Source: Prochlorococcus marinus str. MIT 9211
GTDB lineage: Bacteria; Cyanobacteriota; Cyanobacteriia; PCC-6307; Cyanobiaceae
Assembly: GCF_000018585.1 (NCBI RefSeq)
Contig: NC_009976.1
Span: 186,001 to 250,000, forward strand
Direction: 5' to 3'
DNA length: 64,000 nt
How positions within the stretch are numbered: the stretch's first letter is position 1; the number at the start of each line of letters is the position of its first letter. The notes beneath the pieces were generated by a model that saw only the letters and a list, made by a program, of their open reading frames with translations, made no database searches and was not told the origin of the DNA. The position numbers were made by a program, and so were the translations under genes. Positions 47,802 through 58,330 of this stretch are shown here, in pieces.

Positions 47802-48787
47802 TTCATAGTTTTTCTAGAACTATTTACTATTGTGGTTAGATCAGGACCATTTGGAACAATATTACTTGGATTTAAGGGGAATAGAGCTCCAAAATAATCG
47901 TTCTGCCAGTCAATTGAATTACAAGTCTTCATCACTTCGGGGATGTGGAAGAGCCTTCTTCTCCATTCGCAAATTTTGGGAAATAGCAACAAAGGTTTTT
48001 TGCTGCATTTAAATAACGGAGCGTATATAGCCTCCCAACGAATTAATGTTGGGAAAAGCTTTATATCAGCTAGTGTTAGATTTTCTCCACAAAGCCAAGG
48101 CCCTTTTTTAGAAAGTCTTAGCTCCACTTCATTTAAGCCATTGAAAAGCTCTTCGCTGGCATTTTCGTAGGCCTTTTGATTTCGAGCAAAACCGCATTTA
48201 TATACACCGTCATTAATTGATGATTGAAGTATTTTTGAACATTCGTTGATTTCCTTTCTCAATCTATGAGGGAAAAGGTCTGGAGAATTCTCTTTAGCTG
48301 GCCATTCATTAAGTACTTCAATTAATTGGGCACTTTCATTCCCAAGAAGTTTGGGTGCATTTGTGTGAGTCGATTTGGGATCAATAATTGCAGGAACAGT
48401 TGCACGATGTTTTGGACTGATCCCACATAGTTTGTAAAGGTCTAAAAGAGAACTGCAGCCTAGCCAAGAAGGCTCTATCTTCCAGAGACCTTGACGATGA
48501 TCAGCCTTTGCTAAAAGTAAATCAAGAGAAGTTTGCAAACCTCTGATTTGATAAACCAACCAAGTGCGATGAGCCCAAGGACAGCTTCGACCAATAATTA
48601 ATCTTGGAAACTCATTTGCGTGACGATTTACCAGATTCTCTTTAATTGGTACGACAGCATTAGTGACTTGGCTTGGTACTCTCTGGAAATTTCCTGACTT
48701 ATCTGCAGGTGCAAGCCCTTTCATTAATTGTTCCCATTGCCACCTCCAGCTTTCTCTAGCGATGGCAACAATTACTGGAGGTATCGA
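47798..48787 (-). CDS. glutathionyl-hydroquinone reductase-like glutathione transferase
   Basis: This 329-residue Xi-class-like GST has the active-site cysteine motif CPWAHRTWLVYQIRGL (residues about 73-88) and a C-terminal all-helical GST domain with GENLTLADIKLFPTLIRWE. Such enzymes reduce glutathionyl-hydroquinones using glutathione. The usual long first-domain loop is shortened and partly divergent. I chose ATG 48787; the frame upstream reaches only a TTG at 48838, inside the divergent promoter region. Confidence 0.8.
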   Translation of the reverse strand, partial: SIPPVIVAIARESWRWQWEQLMKGLAPADKSGNFQRVPSQVTNAVVPIKENLVNRHANEFPRLIIGRSCPWAHRTWLVYQIRGLQTSLDLLLAKADHRQGLWKIEPSWLGCSSLLDLYKLCGISPKHRATVPAIIDPKSTHTNAPKLLGNESAQLIEVLNEWPAKENSPDLFPHRLRKEINECSKILQSSINDGVYKCGFARNQKAYENASEELFNGLNEVELRLSKKGPWLCGENLTLADIKLFPTLIRWEAIYAPLFKCSKKPLLLFPKICEWRRRLFHIPEVMKTCNSIDWQNDYFGALFPLNPSNIVPNGPDLTTIVNSSRKTMK

Positions 48788-48845
48788 CATAAAGGTTTTC
48801 TTTTTAGTTATTTTCAGAGTTATAGAAGGCTTTACCAAAAAACGG

Positions 48846-49769
48846 ATGTCGGATCTTCAAGTTTTGTTGGTAGCTGGAACCCATGGGAATGAAATTAATG
48901 CGTCTTGGCTTTTAGATCAATGGAAAAAAAACCCAGGTTTAATAAAAACTCATGGTCTAGGCTTTTCTACGGTGATTGGTAATCCTCTAGCTAGACAATT
49001 GTGTAAAAGATATATAGATCGTGATTTAAATCGTAGCTTTTCTAAGGATTTACTTAATTCTTCAAAAATTGATGACTATGAGATAAAACGTGCAAAAGAA
49101 CTTCTTGATTTATACGGATCCAGAGCAATTGAGCCATGCCAAATTGCAATTGACTTTCACAGTACAACTTCTTCGATGGGTTCTAGTTTGGTTGTTTATG
49201 GAAGGAGACCGGCTGACTTGGCTCTTGCTGGATTGATTCAAAACCGTCTTGGCCTTCCCATTTATTTACATGAGGGTGAAAAGTCTCAGACAGGTTTTTT
49301 GGTTGAGTCATGGCCTTGTGGGATGGTTGTAGAAATTGGTCCCGTCTCGCAAGGTGTTTTACACAATAAAATTATTAATCAGACATTGATTGCATTACAA
49401 ACTTTCATTGATGAAATAGCACTTGCTAAGTCTGGGAAAGCAAAATTTCCTAAAAATATATTAGTTCATAGGCATTTAAAGAGTATAGATTTTCCAAGAG
49501 ATGAGTCAGGTAATCAATGCGGGTTTATTCATTCACAAATACAAGGGAAAGACTGGATTCCGATTAATAGGGAAACTCCTTTATTTGAAGATACTGAAGG
49601 AAATACAGTAAAATTATCTGCAGAGAACTTTCAGGAAGATTTAATCCCAGTATTTATAAATGAAGCTGCATATTTGGAAAAAGGAATAGCAATGAGTTTA
49701 ACGGTTAGAGAAAGTTGGAGATTTGAACGAAATTGGTACGAAGATTTGAAGAAAATTGTGATTCGATAA
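48846..49769 (+). CDS. aspartoacylase-like zinc carboxypeptidase family protein
   Basis: This 307-residue protein has the zinc ligands in GTHGNEINASW (His-Gly-Asn-Glu) and DFHSTTSSMGSSLVVYG (His), and the substrate motif RDLNRSF. VEIGPVSQGVL follows with the catalytic-glutamate region. The pattern matches the AstE/AspA group, and length and motifs favour aspartoacylase over succinylglutamate desuccinylase. The true substrate in a marine cyanobacterium is unknown. ATG 48846 precedes the conserved LLVAGTHGNE directly; earlier in-frame starts overlap the divergent gene. Confidence 0.85.
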   Translation: MSDLQVLLVAGTHGNEINASWLLDQWKKNPGLIKTHGLGFSTVIGNPLARQLCKRYIDRDLNRSFSKDLLNSSKIDDYEIKRAKELLDLYGSRAIEPCQIAIDFHSTTSSMGSSLVVYGRRPADLALAGLIQNRLGLPIYLHEGEKSQTGFLVESWPCGMVVEIGPVSQGVLHNKIINQTLIALQTFIDEIALAKSGKAKFPKNILVHRHLKSIDFPRDESGNQCGFIHSQIQGKDWIPINRETPLFEDTEGNTVKLSAENFQEDLIPVFINEAAYLEKGIAMSLTVRESWRFERNWYEDLKKIVIR

Positions 49770-50129
49770 TTATCCACAGGCCCAGATGTTCTCGTCTTCA
49801 GTACAAGGAAGATCAGTCTTTTCCCCATCTGACCAATAAATTCTTAACCGATCATCTTCACTTCCTAGTCTGAATGTTAAAGACTTTATATATATAGAAA
49901 AGTCTTTATTTTTGTTGCTTTTTAGTTTAATTATATTTTCTCTATCCATTCCCTCAACTTTAGATAATCTTTGACTTAGTATTTTATTGAAGTCCTCAAT
50001 TGCAGAAAGCCTACGTTGAGTTGGAAGTATCGTTACCAATACAATGGATGCAGTTAAGCCTAAATATAGGAATTTTAAAGATTTTGATTTGGCAATTAAT
50101 TCACTCAAAAAATGCATATTTAGCTTCAT
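49770..50129 (-). CDS. hypothetical membrane-anchored protein
   Basis: This 119-residue protein has one N-terminal transmembrane segment (residues 19-36) and a soluble tail containing a short helical stretch and a beta-like end with YWSDGEKTDLPCTEDENIWACG. The closing cysteines could form a disulfide in the periplasm or lumen. I recognise no family. It abuts the convergent aspartoacylase-like gene with no spacer. Confidence 0.55.
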   Translation of the reverse strand: MKLNMHFLSELIAKSKSLKFLYLGLTASIVLVTILPTQRRLSAIEDFNKILSQRLSKVEGMDRENIIKLKSNKNKDFSIYIKSLTFRLGSEDDRLRIYWSDGEKTDLPCTEDENIWACG

Positions 50130-50423
50130 TATTTTTTTTGAATTAAGTTCCTTGATAATTTAGCTGAAAATTAAGAATCTCTTTACTTAAGTGCTTCGTA
50201 GATCAGTTTCAGTCCCTTGCAAGGAATTGGAATCCTATTAGGCTTAAGAAAACCCCAAGAATTGATGCTTATAAGGGAAGGTCCTTTGTCCAGTTTTTGT
50301 ATTGTCTTAGTAAAAGTCCTATGGATTTGGTCACATTTTTGAGGTTTTTGGTTTAGAGTCCTTTCGGCGAGAAATATCTCGCTCTTAACTACCGTCCTCA
50401 AAAGGGACATAATTCACGTCCTC
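50130..50423 (+). promoter_or_regulatory. psbA upstream region and 5' leader
   Basis: This 294-bp region precedes psbA and should contain its promoter. The clearest element is a perfect stem GCGAGA/TCTCGC at 50367-50382 with an AATA loop, ending 41 bp before the start codon. The leader near the ATG has only a weak GGGA ribosome-binding match. A minus-strand frame at 50183-50410 looks accidental. Confidence 0.5.
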
Positions 50424-51506
50424 ATGACAACCATTAGGCAGCAGCGTTCATCGCTGCTAAAAGGTTGGCCACAATTCTGCGACTGGGTTACTTCCACAGA
50501 CAACCGAATTTATGTTGGTTGGTTTGGTGTGTTGATGATCCCTTGCCTTCTTGCGGCTGCTATTTGTTTCGTAATCGCTTTTATTGCGGCACCTCCTGTC
50601 GATATCGATGGAATTCGTGAACCAGTAGCTGGTTCATTCCTATATGGAAACAACATCATCTCTGGTGCTGTTGTCCCCTCAAGTAATGCCATTGGCTTGC
50701 ACTTCTACCCAATCTGGGAAGCTGCAACCGTTGATGAGTGGCTTTATAACGGCGGTCCTTACCAGCTCGTTGTTTTCCACTTCTTAATTGGTATTTGCGG
50801 TTGGATGGGACGTCAGTGGGAGCTTTCATACCGTTTAGGTATGCGCCCTTGGATCTGTGTTGCTTATTCAGCACCTGTTTCAGCTGCTTTCGCTGTCTTC
50901 CTTGTATACCCATTTGGTCAGGGATCTTTCTCTGATGGAATGCCTCTTGGAATTTCTGGAACCTTCAACTTCATGTTTGTGTTCCAGGCTGAGCACAACA
51001 TCTTGATGCACCCATTCCATATGTTTGGTGTAGCAGGTATGTTCGGCGGCAGTTTGTTCTCTGCTATGCATGGTTCTTTGGTGACTTCTTCACTTATTCG
51101 TGAAACCACCGAGACAGAGTCTCAGAACTATGGATATAAGTTTGGTCAAGAGGAAGAGACTTATAACATCGTTGCAGCTCATGGCTACTTCGGTCGTTTG
51201 ATCTTCCAATATGCCAGCTTTAACAACAGCCGTAGTCTTCACTTCTTCTTGGCTATTTTCCCTGTTGTTTGTGTTTGGTTGACTTCCATGGGTATATGCA
51301 CCATGGCTTTCAATTTAAATGGATTCAACTTTAACCAATCTGTAGTTGATGCAGGTGGAAAGGTTGTTCCAACTTGGGGAGATGTTCTTAACCGTGCGAA
51401 CCTAGGTATGGAAGTTATGCATGAGCGTAATGCTCATAACTTCCCTCTTGACCTAGCTGCTGCTGAGTCCACTTCTGTGGCTTTAGTTGCTCCAGCTATT
51501 GGTTAA
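50424..51506 (+). CDS. psbA: photosystem II reaction centre protein D1
   Basis: This 360-residue D1 protein has five transmembrane helices and all landmark regions. These are [28 protein letters not shown] (Gln at the position that is Gln or Glu in cyanobacterial D1 forms), [13 protein letters not shown] with the P680 and QA-side ligands, the QB loop [20 protein letters not shown], and the manganese-ligand C-terminus [23 protein letters not shown]. The last residues after the processing alanine are short, VALVAPAIG. The N-terminus carries one extra residue relative to most cyanobacteria. A strong terminator follows. FtsH, its repair protease, lies about 3 kb away. Confidence 0.99.
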   Translation: MTTIRQQRSSLLKGWPQFCDWVTSTDNRIYVGWFGVLMIPCLLAAAICFVIAFIAAPPVDIDGIREPVAGSFLYGNNIISGAVVPSSNAIGLHFYPIWEAATVDEWLYNGGPYQLVVFHFLIGICGWMGRQWELSYRLGMRPWICVAYSAPVSAAFAVFLVYPFGQGSFSDGMPLGISGTFNFMFVFQAEHNILMHPFHMFGVAGMFGGSLFSAMHGSLVTSSLIRETTETESQNYGYKFGQEEETYNIVAAHGYFGRLIFQYASFNNSRSLHFFLAIFPVVCVWLTSMGICTMAFNLNGFNFNQSVVDAGGKVVPTWGDVLNRANLGMEVMHERNAHNFPLDLAAAESTSVALVAPAIG

Positions 51507-51557
51507 TTAAGGCACTTCCTTAGAAAAATACGAACTCTCATTGATGAGTAGTTATCC

Positions 51558-51582
51558 AACCCCCTCTTTGAGGGGGTTTTTT
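51558..51582 (+). terminator. psbA rho-independent terminator
   Basis: AACCCCCTC (51558-51566) pairs with GAGGGGGTT (51570-51578) around a TTT loop, followed by a T run to 51582. It lies about 50 bp past the psbA stop and separates this abundant transcript from aroC. Confidence 0.95.
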
Positions 51583-51673
51583 ATTGTCTTATATGTATTT
51601 TCTGCTATATGAAAAACTGAAATGATGCCTTTTCCCAAGAACTTCCTTAGGATTTTTAAAAAATAAGAGATTT

Positions 51674-52765
51674 ATGGGCAGCAGTTTTGGAGATCTTTTT
51701 CGAATAAGTACTTTTGGAGAGTCTCATGGAGGAGGGGTGGGTGTAATTTTGGAGGGTTGCCCTCCTAGGCTTGCAATAGATGTTGATGCAATTCAGGCAG
51801 AACTGGATAGGAGGAGACCAGGACAAAGCAAAATTACAACCCCTAGAAATGAAGTTGACCAAGTAGAAATCTTGAGTGGGCTTGTTGACAACAAAACTTT
51901 AGGCACACCAATATCGATGGTCGTTAGGAATAAAGATTTCCGACCAAATGACTATGGGGAAATGCAAAATATTTTTAGGCCTTCCCATGCAGATGGAACT
52001 TATCATTTGAAATATGGAGTCCAAGCTGCTAGTGGTGGAGGGAGAGCTTCTGCTCGAGAAACGATTGGTCGTGTAGCTGCTGGAGCAATTGCGAAACAAT
52101 TACTTAGAAAAGTCAATCAGACGGAAGTTTTGGCATGGGTGAAACGAATTCACACTATTGAGGCTGATGTGGATCCAAATTCTGTTCAGATTAAAGATAT
52201 TGAATCGAATATTGTTCGATGTCCTGATCCCAAAATTGCAAAACTGATGGTTGAAAGAATTGAAGAAGTTAGTCGGGATGGAGACTCTTGTGGTGGAGTT
52301 ATTGAATGCATTGTGCGTAATCCTCCAGCAGGATTGGGAATGCCTGTCTTTGACAAATTAGAAGCTGATTTAGCCAAGGCATTGATGTCATTACCTGCAA
52401 GCAAGGGCTTTGAAATTGGATCAGGATTTAGTGGCACTTTTCTGAAAGGAAGTGAACATAATGACGCTTTTATTCCTTCAGGTAAAGGCATTTTGAGAAC
52501 AGCGACTAATAATTCTGGAGGCATACAAGGTGGGATTAGTAATGGAGAGTTAATTGTTTTAAGAGTTGCCTTTAAACCCACAGCCACAATTCGCAAAGAT
52601 CAAAAGACTGTTGATTCTGACGGGAAGGAAAGAACATTGTCAGCCAAAGGAAGACATGATCCATGTGTTTTGCCAAGAGCAGTACCTATGGTGGAATCTA
52701 TGGTGGCATTAGTTTTGGCTGATCATCTTTTAAGACAGCAAGGTCAATGCGGCCTTTGGCAGTAA
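51674..52765 (+). CDS. aroC: chorismate synthase
   Basis: This 363-residue FMN enzyme makes chorismate, the precursor used by the menF and trpG products in this window. Family signatures are [50 protein letters not shown] and [15 protein letters not shown]. Length is normal. It is convergent with ftsH. Confidence 0.97.
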   Translation: MGSSFGDLFRISTFGESHGGGVGVILEGCPPRLAIDVDAIQAELDRRRPGQSKITTPRNEVDQVEILSGLVDNKTLGTPISMVVRNKDFRPNDYGEMQNIFRPSHADGTYHLKYGVQAASGGGRASARETIGRVAAGAIAKQLLRKVNQTEVLAWVKRIHTIEADVDPNSVQIKDIESNIVRCPDPKIAKLMVERIEEVSRDGDSCGGVIECIVRNPPAGLGMPVFDKLEADLAKALMSLPASKGFEIGSGFSGTFLKGSEHNDAFIPSGKGILRTATNNSGGIQGGISNGELIVLRVAFKPTATIRKDQKTVDSDGKERTLSAKGRHDPCVLPRAVPMVESMVALVLADHLLRQQGQCGLWQ

Positions 52766-52805
52766 ATTCGTTTACTTAAACCGATTAAAATATAACTTTG
52801 ATTAG

Positions 52806-54653
52806 TTATGCATACTCTGCAACTTCTACTTGACTTTGAATTAACAAGTCCTGTAAATCTTCTGAATTAACTGTTTCTTTCTCAACAAGCATTTCGGCAA
52901 GTTGATCAAGCACTTGTCGGTTATTAGTAAGAACTTTTGTGGCTCTTTTGTATGCCATATCAACTAATTGAGAGACTTCTTCGTCTATCGTTGCTGCTGT
53001 ATCTTCAGAAAAATCTCTTTCCGAGGCAATATCACGGCCAAGAAACATTCCTCCTTGGGATCGTCCCAATGCAACAGGCCCTAGTTTGTCGCTCATTCCA
53101 AATCGAGTAACCATTTGTCTGGCCACTTGAGCAACCTGTTTAAGATCGTTAGAGGCTCCAGTAGTTACTTCATCTTCGCCATAGACTATTTCCTCGGCAA
53201 CTCTTCCACCAAGTGCTACAGCCATTTGATTATGTAAATAAGACCGTGAGTACAGACCTGACTCCATGCGCTCTTCGCTTGGGGTAAAGAAAGTCAAGCC
53301 TCCTGCTTGGCCTCTAGGAATAATAGAAATTTTCTGGACTGGATCATAGTCAGGCATCAGTGCCCCAACTAAGGCATGTCCCGCTTCGTGATAAGCGACA
53401 AGCCTTTTTCTACGGTCACTCATTACACGATCTTTCTTCTCAGGGCCTGCCATAACACGTTCAATAGCATCACTTACTTCATCATTGCTAACCTCACTTA
53501 GCTCTCTTCTAGCAGCCAGAATTGCGGCTTCATTTAGTAAATTTGCAAGATCTGCTCCAGTAAAGCCAGGGGTCCTCCTTGCTACTTGGTCGAGATCTAC
53601 TGCTTTAGATAGCGTTTTTTCTCGGGCATGTACTTTTAGTATTTGCAGACGACCTGAATAGTCAGGACGGTCGACAACAACTTGTCTGTCAAAACGACCA
53701 GGTCTCATAAGAGCTGAGTCAAGAACATCTGGTCTATTAGTGGCTGCAACTATGATTATTCCTGTATTACCTTCAAATCCATCCATTTCAGTTAGTAATT
53801 GATTAAGGGTTTGCTCCCGTTCATCATTCCCACCACCAAGCCCAGCACCTCTTTGGCGTCCAACAGCATCAATCTCATCAATAAAGACTATGCAGGGGGC
53901 ATTTTTTTTAGCTTGTTCAAATAAATCTCTTACTCTGCTAGCGCCTACTCCAACAAACATTTCTACAAACTCTGAGCCTGAAATTGAGAAGAAAGGCACG
54001 GCTGCTTCTCCAGCGACTGCTTTTGCTAAAAGAGTTTTCCCTGTACCTGGTGGGCCAACCAAAAGTACACCCTTAGGAATCTTGGCTCCCACTGCTGTAA
54101 ATCGGTCGGGACTTTTTAAAAAGTCGACTACTTCAGCAAGTTCTAATTTCGCTCCTTCAATACCAGCAACATCTCTAAAAGTTACTTGAGTTGATGGTTC
54201 CATTTGTAATCTAGCCTTGCTCTTACCAAAACTCATAGCAGGATTGCCTCCTGCACCCCCTTGAGCTCGTCTAAACAGAAAAAATAATCCACCTAAAAGA
54301 ATTATTGGGAAAATAAGGCTACTTGCAGCTTGCTGCCATGGACCAGCTTGACGTGTTGGCTGAACAGCGATATCAACATTGTGTTCAGTAAGCAGTTTCA
54401 GCAGGTCTTGATCAGGAGCAAGGGTTACTTCAGCACGAGAACCGTCATTCTCAACTATTTGTGCAGTTCCATTATCTGGAGAGAGCATGACTCTGCTGAT
54501 TTGATCCTCTTGGATTGCTTCAATAAAGTCGCTGTATCGCAAAGTTCTTGAATCACGAGTTTCTGTGGGCTTATCTAATAAGGCAGTCCCAACAAAAATT
54601 ACTACTACTACCATTAGGAAGTAGAGGGCTATGTTTCTCCAGCGTTTGTTCAA
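52806..54653 (-). CDS. ftsH: ATP-dependent zinc metalloprotease FtsH
   Basis: This 615-residue membrane protease has two N-terminal transmembrane segments (about residues 8-25 and 110-126), an AAA domain with Walker [14 protein letters not shown] and the second-region homology segment [20 protein letters not shown], and the zinc site HEAGH. In cyanobacteria FtsH complexes degrade photodamaged D1 and other membrane proteins. The start is TTG at 54653, giving the MNKRWRN opening. Confidence 0.96.
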   Translation of the reverse strand: MNKRWRNIALYFLMVVVVIFVGTALLDKPTETRDSRTLRYSDFIEAIQEDQISRVMLSPDNGTAQIVENDGSRAEVTLAPDQDLLKLLTEHNVDIAVQPTRQAGPWQQAASSLIFPIILLGGLFFLFRRAQGGAGGNPAMSFGKSKARLQMEPSTQVTFRDVAGIEGAKLELAEVVDFLKSPDRFTAVGAKIPKGVLLVGPPGTGKTLLAKAVAGEAAVPFFSISGSEFVEMFVGVGASRVRDLFEQAKKNAPCIVFIDEIDAVGRQRGAGLGGGNDEREQTLNQLLTEMDGFEGNTGIIIVAATNRPDVLDSALMRPGRFDRQVVVDRPDYSGRLQILKVHAREKTLSKAVDLDQVARRTPGFTGADLANLLNEAAILAARRELSEVSNDEVSDAIERVMAGPEKKDRVMSDRRKRLVAYHEAGHALVGALMPDYDPVQKISIIPRGQAGGLTFFTPSEERMESGLYSRSYLHNQMAVALGGRVAEEIVYGEDEVTTGASNDLKQVAQVARQMVTRFGMSDKLGPVALGRSQGGMFLGRDIASERDFSEDTAATIDEEVSQLVDMAYKRATKVLTNNRQVLDQLAEMLVEKETVNSEDLQDLLIQSQVEVAEYA

Positions 54654-54697
54654 GGTTTTTTAGCTTGTATTGAGATGTTAATAGGAATTTGCTCTGA

Positions 54698-55870
54698 TTA
54701 GGCTTTACGTAGTACTTCAACCACGCTTTTGAATGCAAACCATTCTGGGATATCCTCTCCATTACGAAGCATTTTTCTAAATTCAGTGCCACTTAATTTT
54801 TTGATATGAAGGTTGCAGCTTTTAGCATGTTCAGCGGTTACATAGCCTTCTTCTTCTGTAAAAACAAGATTCAATGAAGGGACAGTGTCCATACTCAGTT
54901 CAGTGGAATACTTTTTAGCAAAATCTTGAGCTTCATATGGACCATAAAAGTCATCTCCATTAAGACTTGATTTGCACCCAGCCATATCTCTCCCAATGAT
55001 GAAATGTGTACAGCCGTAATTCCGACGAATAATCATATGTTGCAGAGCTTCTCTAGGACCTGCCATATGCATTGAATATGGCAGGTAAGCCCATTTTATT
55101 CTTGGATTATTAACTTCAGATGCAAGCCTTTCATAAGTTTGAAAACGAACTTCACCTGCGATGTCGTCTTCTTGAGTAGGACCACATGTTGGATGAACTA
55201 ATACAACTGCATTTTTACTCACATTATCTGCATCAAGAGCTCTAGTGAAGAGTTCATAATGAGCTCTATGGATTGGGTTCCGACATTGAAAGGCAACTAC
55301 ATCTTCATCCTTTGGCAATTCTTTTCTAAGCTCTGCAGGTGTTTTACATGGAAACACTCTTTTTGGAAGCTCTAACCCATGAACTGCGCCACCTAAATAA
55401 AAACGTTTTCTTTGCATTGCAATCATTCTGACTGCAGGATGTTCTAGAGATGTGGTTCCATAGCAGCCTTTTGCTTCAAGCATTTTATCTGGTTCCCATT
55501 TTTCTTCGATTTTTAGAACTGCAATATCTTGGCCTTTATATGTAAGTAATACTTGATCACCGATGACAAGATCTTCGCGATCAGTATCCATCACAATAGG
55601 TAAACCAAATAAGTCCCCGGACGTAGTTCTATGATTTTTGATTACAGATTCATAATCATCCTTCAACATGAATCCTCTTAATGGGGAAAAACCTCCAATT
55701 ACAAGTAATTCAATATCACATGCATTGCGATCGGAGCATTCTAATTTTCCTCTAACATTTTTTTTGACTTTTTCTTGATCAGCTTTTGGAAGCATTAAAT
55801 CAACAAGAGAGCCTCCGTATGGTGCTATAACCTCAGACTGCCTTTTAGGATGTGATTGATTAGAGGTCAT
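54698..55870 (-). CDS. sat: ATP sulfurylase
   Basis: This 390-residue sulfate adenylyltransferase activates sulfate for assimilation. Motifs are QCRNPIHRAHYE (the HxxH nucleotide site), VHPTCGPTQEDDI, and GRDMAGCKSSLNGDDFYGPY. The N-terminal PUA-like domain is complete, and no APS-kinase domain is fused at the C-terminus. It lies 44 bp upstream of ftsH on the same strand. Confidence 0.96.
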   Translation of the reverse strand: MTSNQSHPKRQSEVIAPYGGSLVDLMLPKADQEKVKKNVRGKLECSDRNACDIELLVIGGFSPLRGFMLKDDYESVIKNHRTTSGDLFGLPIVMDTDREDLVIGDQVLLTYKGQDIAVLKIEEKWEPDKMLEAKGCYGTTSLEHPAVRMIAMQRKRFYLGGAVHGLELPKRVFPCKTPAELRKELPKDEDVVAFQCRNPIHRAHYELFTRALDADNVSKNAVVLVHPTCGPTQEDDIAGEVRFQTYERLASEVNNPRIKWAYLPYSMHMAGPREALQHMIIRRNYGCTHFIIGRDMAGCKSSLNGDDFYGPYEAQDFAKKYSTELSMDTVPSLNLVFTEEEGYVTAEHAKSCNLHIKKLSGTEFRKMLRNGEDIPEWFAFKSVVEVLRKA

Positions 55871-55942
55871 TAGAACTATATGTATATTGCAAATTCTCCC
55901 AGAGAGCGATACAAAAAAACGGATCTATTAGTTTGAATGTTT

Positions 55943-55980
55943 GTGAAAAATTAAAAAGGGACCTAGAAAATAGGTCCCTT
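55943..55980 (-). terminator. psbO rho-independent terminator
   Basis: On the minus strand AAGGGACCTA (55980-55971) pairs with TAGGTCCCTT (55965-55956) over a TTTTC loop, followed by a U-rich stretch. It lies about 45 bp beyond the psbO stop, before sat. Confidence 0.93.
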
Positions 55981-56023
55981 CATTTCAAAGAAATGTATTC
56001 GCTTATAGGCTAAATAACCCTAA

Positions 56024-56812
56024 TTAAGCTTTACGCCCATAGAGCTCTCCAACGATTTTGACGTCTACTGGTTCTTTAGAACCAAGGTCATTATCTGATG
56101 GTTGAATTGCAACAAAGGAACCAGAAAATTCTTCTGTATCAGAGTCAACACTATCTATTGAAAGAGTAATAACGCCTTCTCCAGATAGGTCTCTTTTGAT
56201 GTTTTCTTTTGCAAGCTCTTCATCATCACCACCTAAAGCCACTAGACCTTGTGCATATTCAACACCAGTATCTTTTGCTCTGCTTTTTGGATCTAAGAAA
56301 TCACCTGTTCTGTAGCTTGGAGTGAATGTTGTTCCACTTGCTTCAGTTCCAGGAGAAATAGACTTACCTTTGAAATCTACTGCCATTTCTTTGGCCGAGA
56401 AGACAAAAGGGTATTCTTCGCCATTGGGGGCAAGTACTGTTATTAACTGGAAGTCAATGCCACCTTTTTCTTTAAAGGTGCCGCCAGACATATCTCCATA
56501 GACCTGCTCAACAGTTGTGTTGTTTCTAGGACTAATTATTTTTGCAGGTGCGAAATCAGCTTTTGATCGCTTTGATCTTGCAACCTTCACATACACCTCT
56601 GTTGGATGCATGCAGATGTCTGTTAGACCACCATCAACGCTAATTGATCCAGATCCAGCTGAGATAGTTGGACAATCATTAGCCTTGCCGGTATTAACAA
56701 TGTTGGCAAATTTGTCATTACCCCTTTCCCCGGAGGCGGAGACACTACTAGGGGCAGCTATGAAAGTGAGACAGAAAGCAAGCACCAGGGCTAGCAAAGG
56801 ACGAAATCTCAT
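56024..56812 (-). CDS. psbO: photosystem II manganese-stabilising protein PsbO
   Basis: This 262-residue extrinsic protein shields the Mn4Ca cluster on the lumenal side. It has a signal peptide (residues 1-26, ending VSASG), the paired cysteines in ANDCPTISAG and TDICMHPTEVYVK, and the conserved FKEKGGIDFQLITVLAPNGEEYPFVF and GRKA end. It carries its own leader and terminator, so it is likely monocistronic and highly expressed. Confidence 0.98.
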   Translation of the reverse strand: MRFRPLLALVLAFCLTFIAAPSSVSASGERGNDKFANIVNTGKANDCPTISAGSGSISVDGGLTDICMHPTEVYVKVARSKRSKADFAPAKIISPRNNTTVEQVYGDMSGGTFKEKGGIDFQLITVLAPNGEEYPFVFSAKEMAVDFKGKSISPGTEASGTTFTPSYRTGDFLDPKSRAKDTGVEYAQGLVALGGDDEELAKENIKRDLSGEGVITLSIDSVDSDTEEFSGSFVAIQPSDNDLGSKEPVDVKIVGELYGRKA

Positions 56813-57037
56813 GGGTTGGGATGCCTAAAGGCCAAATAAATGCGGTATTAAAAACCGCCCAATTACTCAGTTGGGAGCTTACAGGGGGAAATGCTCGTTA
56901 TGTACGGCCTTTTGCAGCTCTCAACAACCCGTAGCTTATTTAAGTCGCAAAAAAAGGGGGGTATTCTTTTAAGAACCTTTTAATTGCAGTTATTCTTGGA
57001 GATTTTGCTTAAAAAAAAACAATTGAGCGAGTTTTGA
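56813..57037 (-). promoter_or_regulatory. psbO leader with two tandem hairpins
   Basis: This 225-bp region lies between coaBC and psbO. Close to the psbO start, on the minus strand, are two adjacent stems: CCCAA/TTGGG (56875-56871 with 56862-56858) and GCGGT/ACCGC (56858-56854 with 56846-56842). They share one base, so they could stack or exchange. Poly-A/T runs nearer coaBC have no clear GC stem. Confidence 0.45.
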
Positions 57038-58330
57038 TTAATTATTTTTTTTTGATGTCTTTTTCAGGATTTTTAATAGTTCGTCAAGTAATAGATGCGC
57101 AATGGATAATTTTGACGCTACAGGTATTGATAGCGCCCTGTCGTTAGGACCAAGTAACCAGCCTCCATTAAATTCAGAATCAAAGCCTTGATTAGGCTTG
57201 TCAATAGGATTGGCGAATAGAAGATCGCAGCCTTTCTTAGATTTTTTCAGCTCTCCGCCTTTTTTTACTTTTTGATCGCTTCCTGTTAATGCTGTAAATC
57301 CTAGAATCACTTGATTTTTTGGTCGTTTTTTTATTAAGTCACTAATTAGGTCTGGGACTAGTTCAAAAGAGTCTTTGATTGAATCAATCAGAGACTCTTT
57401 ATTGACTTTGGTTTCTAAAGACCCTCCTTTTGATCGGATATCTGAGATGGCTGCTGTCATAGCAATTGCATTTGAATCAGATTGAAGCTCATTCAACATT
57501 TTTTGCATGTCAACCGCACTTCTAATTTGATAGGTTTCCAGGCCTTCTAAAAAAGAGTCTGATATTTGTAAAGGACCGTGGATCAAATCAACATTTGCGC
57601 CACGGAACTTTGCTGCTTGTGCAATTAGGACACCCATATTCCCACTACTCCTATTTGTCAGATATCTTGCTGCATCTATATCCTCAATAGTTGGTCCTGC
57701 AGTCACAAGTAATTTGTATCCTTCCCAGTCTTTTGAAAGTGAGGGATCCTTTTTCATTTGAATTACTGTGCTTTCTAGGGCTAATTGAATCATCTCTGGA
57801 TTAATCATCCTTCCATCACCAATTCGGTCACAAGCTAATAGCCCTTCAGATGGGCTCAAAGTTAATACATTTGAATATTTTTGAAGTGCGATCCAATTAC
57901 GCTGTACTCCTTCGTTGTGCCACATGCCTGTGTTCATTGCAGCTGCTGCAATAATTGGCTTTTCGCATGCCAAGAGGATACTGGCGGCTAGCCCTTCGGC
58001 TAATCCATTAACCCATCTTGCTAGGGATGAAGCACTTAATGGAGCAATTACAACTACTTCGGCCCACTCGGCTAGAGCGATATGAAGAGGCTTGGGTTCA
58101 GATGGATCCCATTGATCCTTGTCTTGGTAGCAGCGGCTCCTGCTAAGGGTTGCAAGAGATAATGGACTGATTAATTGAGATGCACTTGGACTAACTACAC
58201 ACCGAACTTCGGCACCTTCTTTGATCAAGCTACTAACTAGTAATGGTGTCTTTACTGCAGCTATGCTTCCAGTGGATATTACAAGGATTTTTCTACCTTT
58301 TAAGTGGCTTGATTCTTTAGTCTTCATCAA
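57038..58330 (-). CDS. coaBC: bifunctional phosphopantothenoylcysteine decarboxylase/synthetase
   Basis: This 430-residue coenzyme A enzyme has an N-terminal flavin decarboxylase domain (VISTGSIAAVKTPLLVSSL, PLSASSLARWVNGLAEGLAA, and the AAAMNTGMW substrate clamp) and a C-terminal CTP-dependent ligase domain (LVTAGPTIEDIDAARYLTN, AAAISDI). It overlaps the upstream DUF2555 gene by 14 nt. Confidence 0.95.
   Translation of the reverse strand: MMKTKESSHLKGRKILVISTGSIAAVKTPLLVSSLIKEGAEVRCVVSPSASQLISPLSLATLSRSRCYQDKDQWDPSEPKPLHIALAEWAEVVVIAPLSASSLARWVNGLAEGLAASILLACEKPIIAAAAMNTGMWHNEGVQRNWIALQKYSNVLTLSPSEGLLACDRIGDGRMINPEMIQLALESTVIQMKKDPSLSKDWEGYKLLVTAGPTIEDIDAARYLTNRSSGNMGVLIAQAAKFRGANVDLIHGPLQISDSFLEGLETYQIRSAVDMQKMLNELQSDSNAIAMTAAISDIRSKGGSLETKVNKESLIDSIKDSFELVPDLISDLIKKRPKNQVILGFTALTGSDQKVKKGGELKKSKKGCDLLFANPIDKPNQGFDSEFNGGWLLGPNDRALSIPVASKLSIAHLLLDELLKILKKTSKKNN

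Noticed and set aside
48663-48845. Longer aspartoacylase-like frame beginning at 48663
   Set aside because: The extra residues are antisense to the divergent glutathione-transferase gene and unlike the family, whose conserved start follows ATG 48846.
50183-50410. Minus-strand 75-codon frame in the psbA leader
   Set aside because: No recognisable domain, no ribosome-binding site of note, and it covers the expected psbA promoter region.
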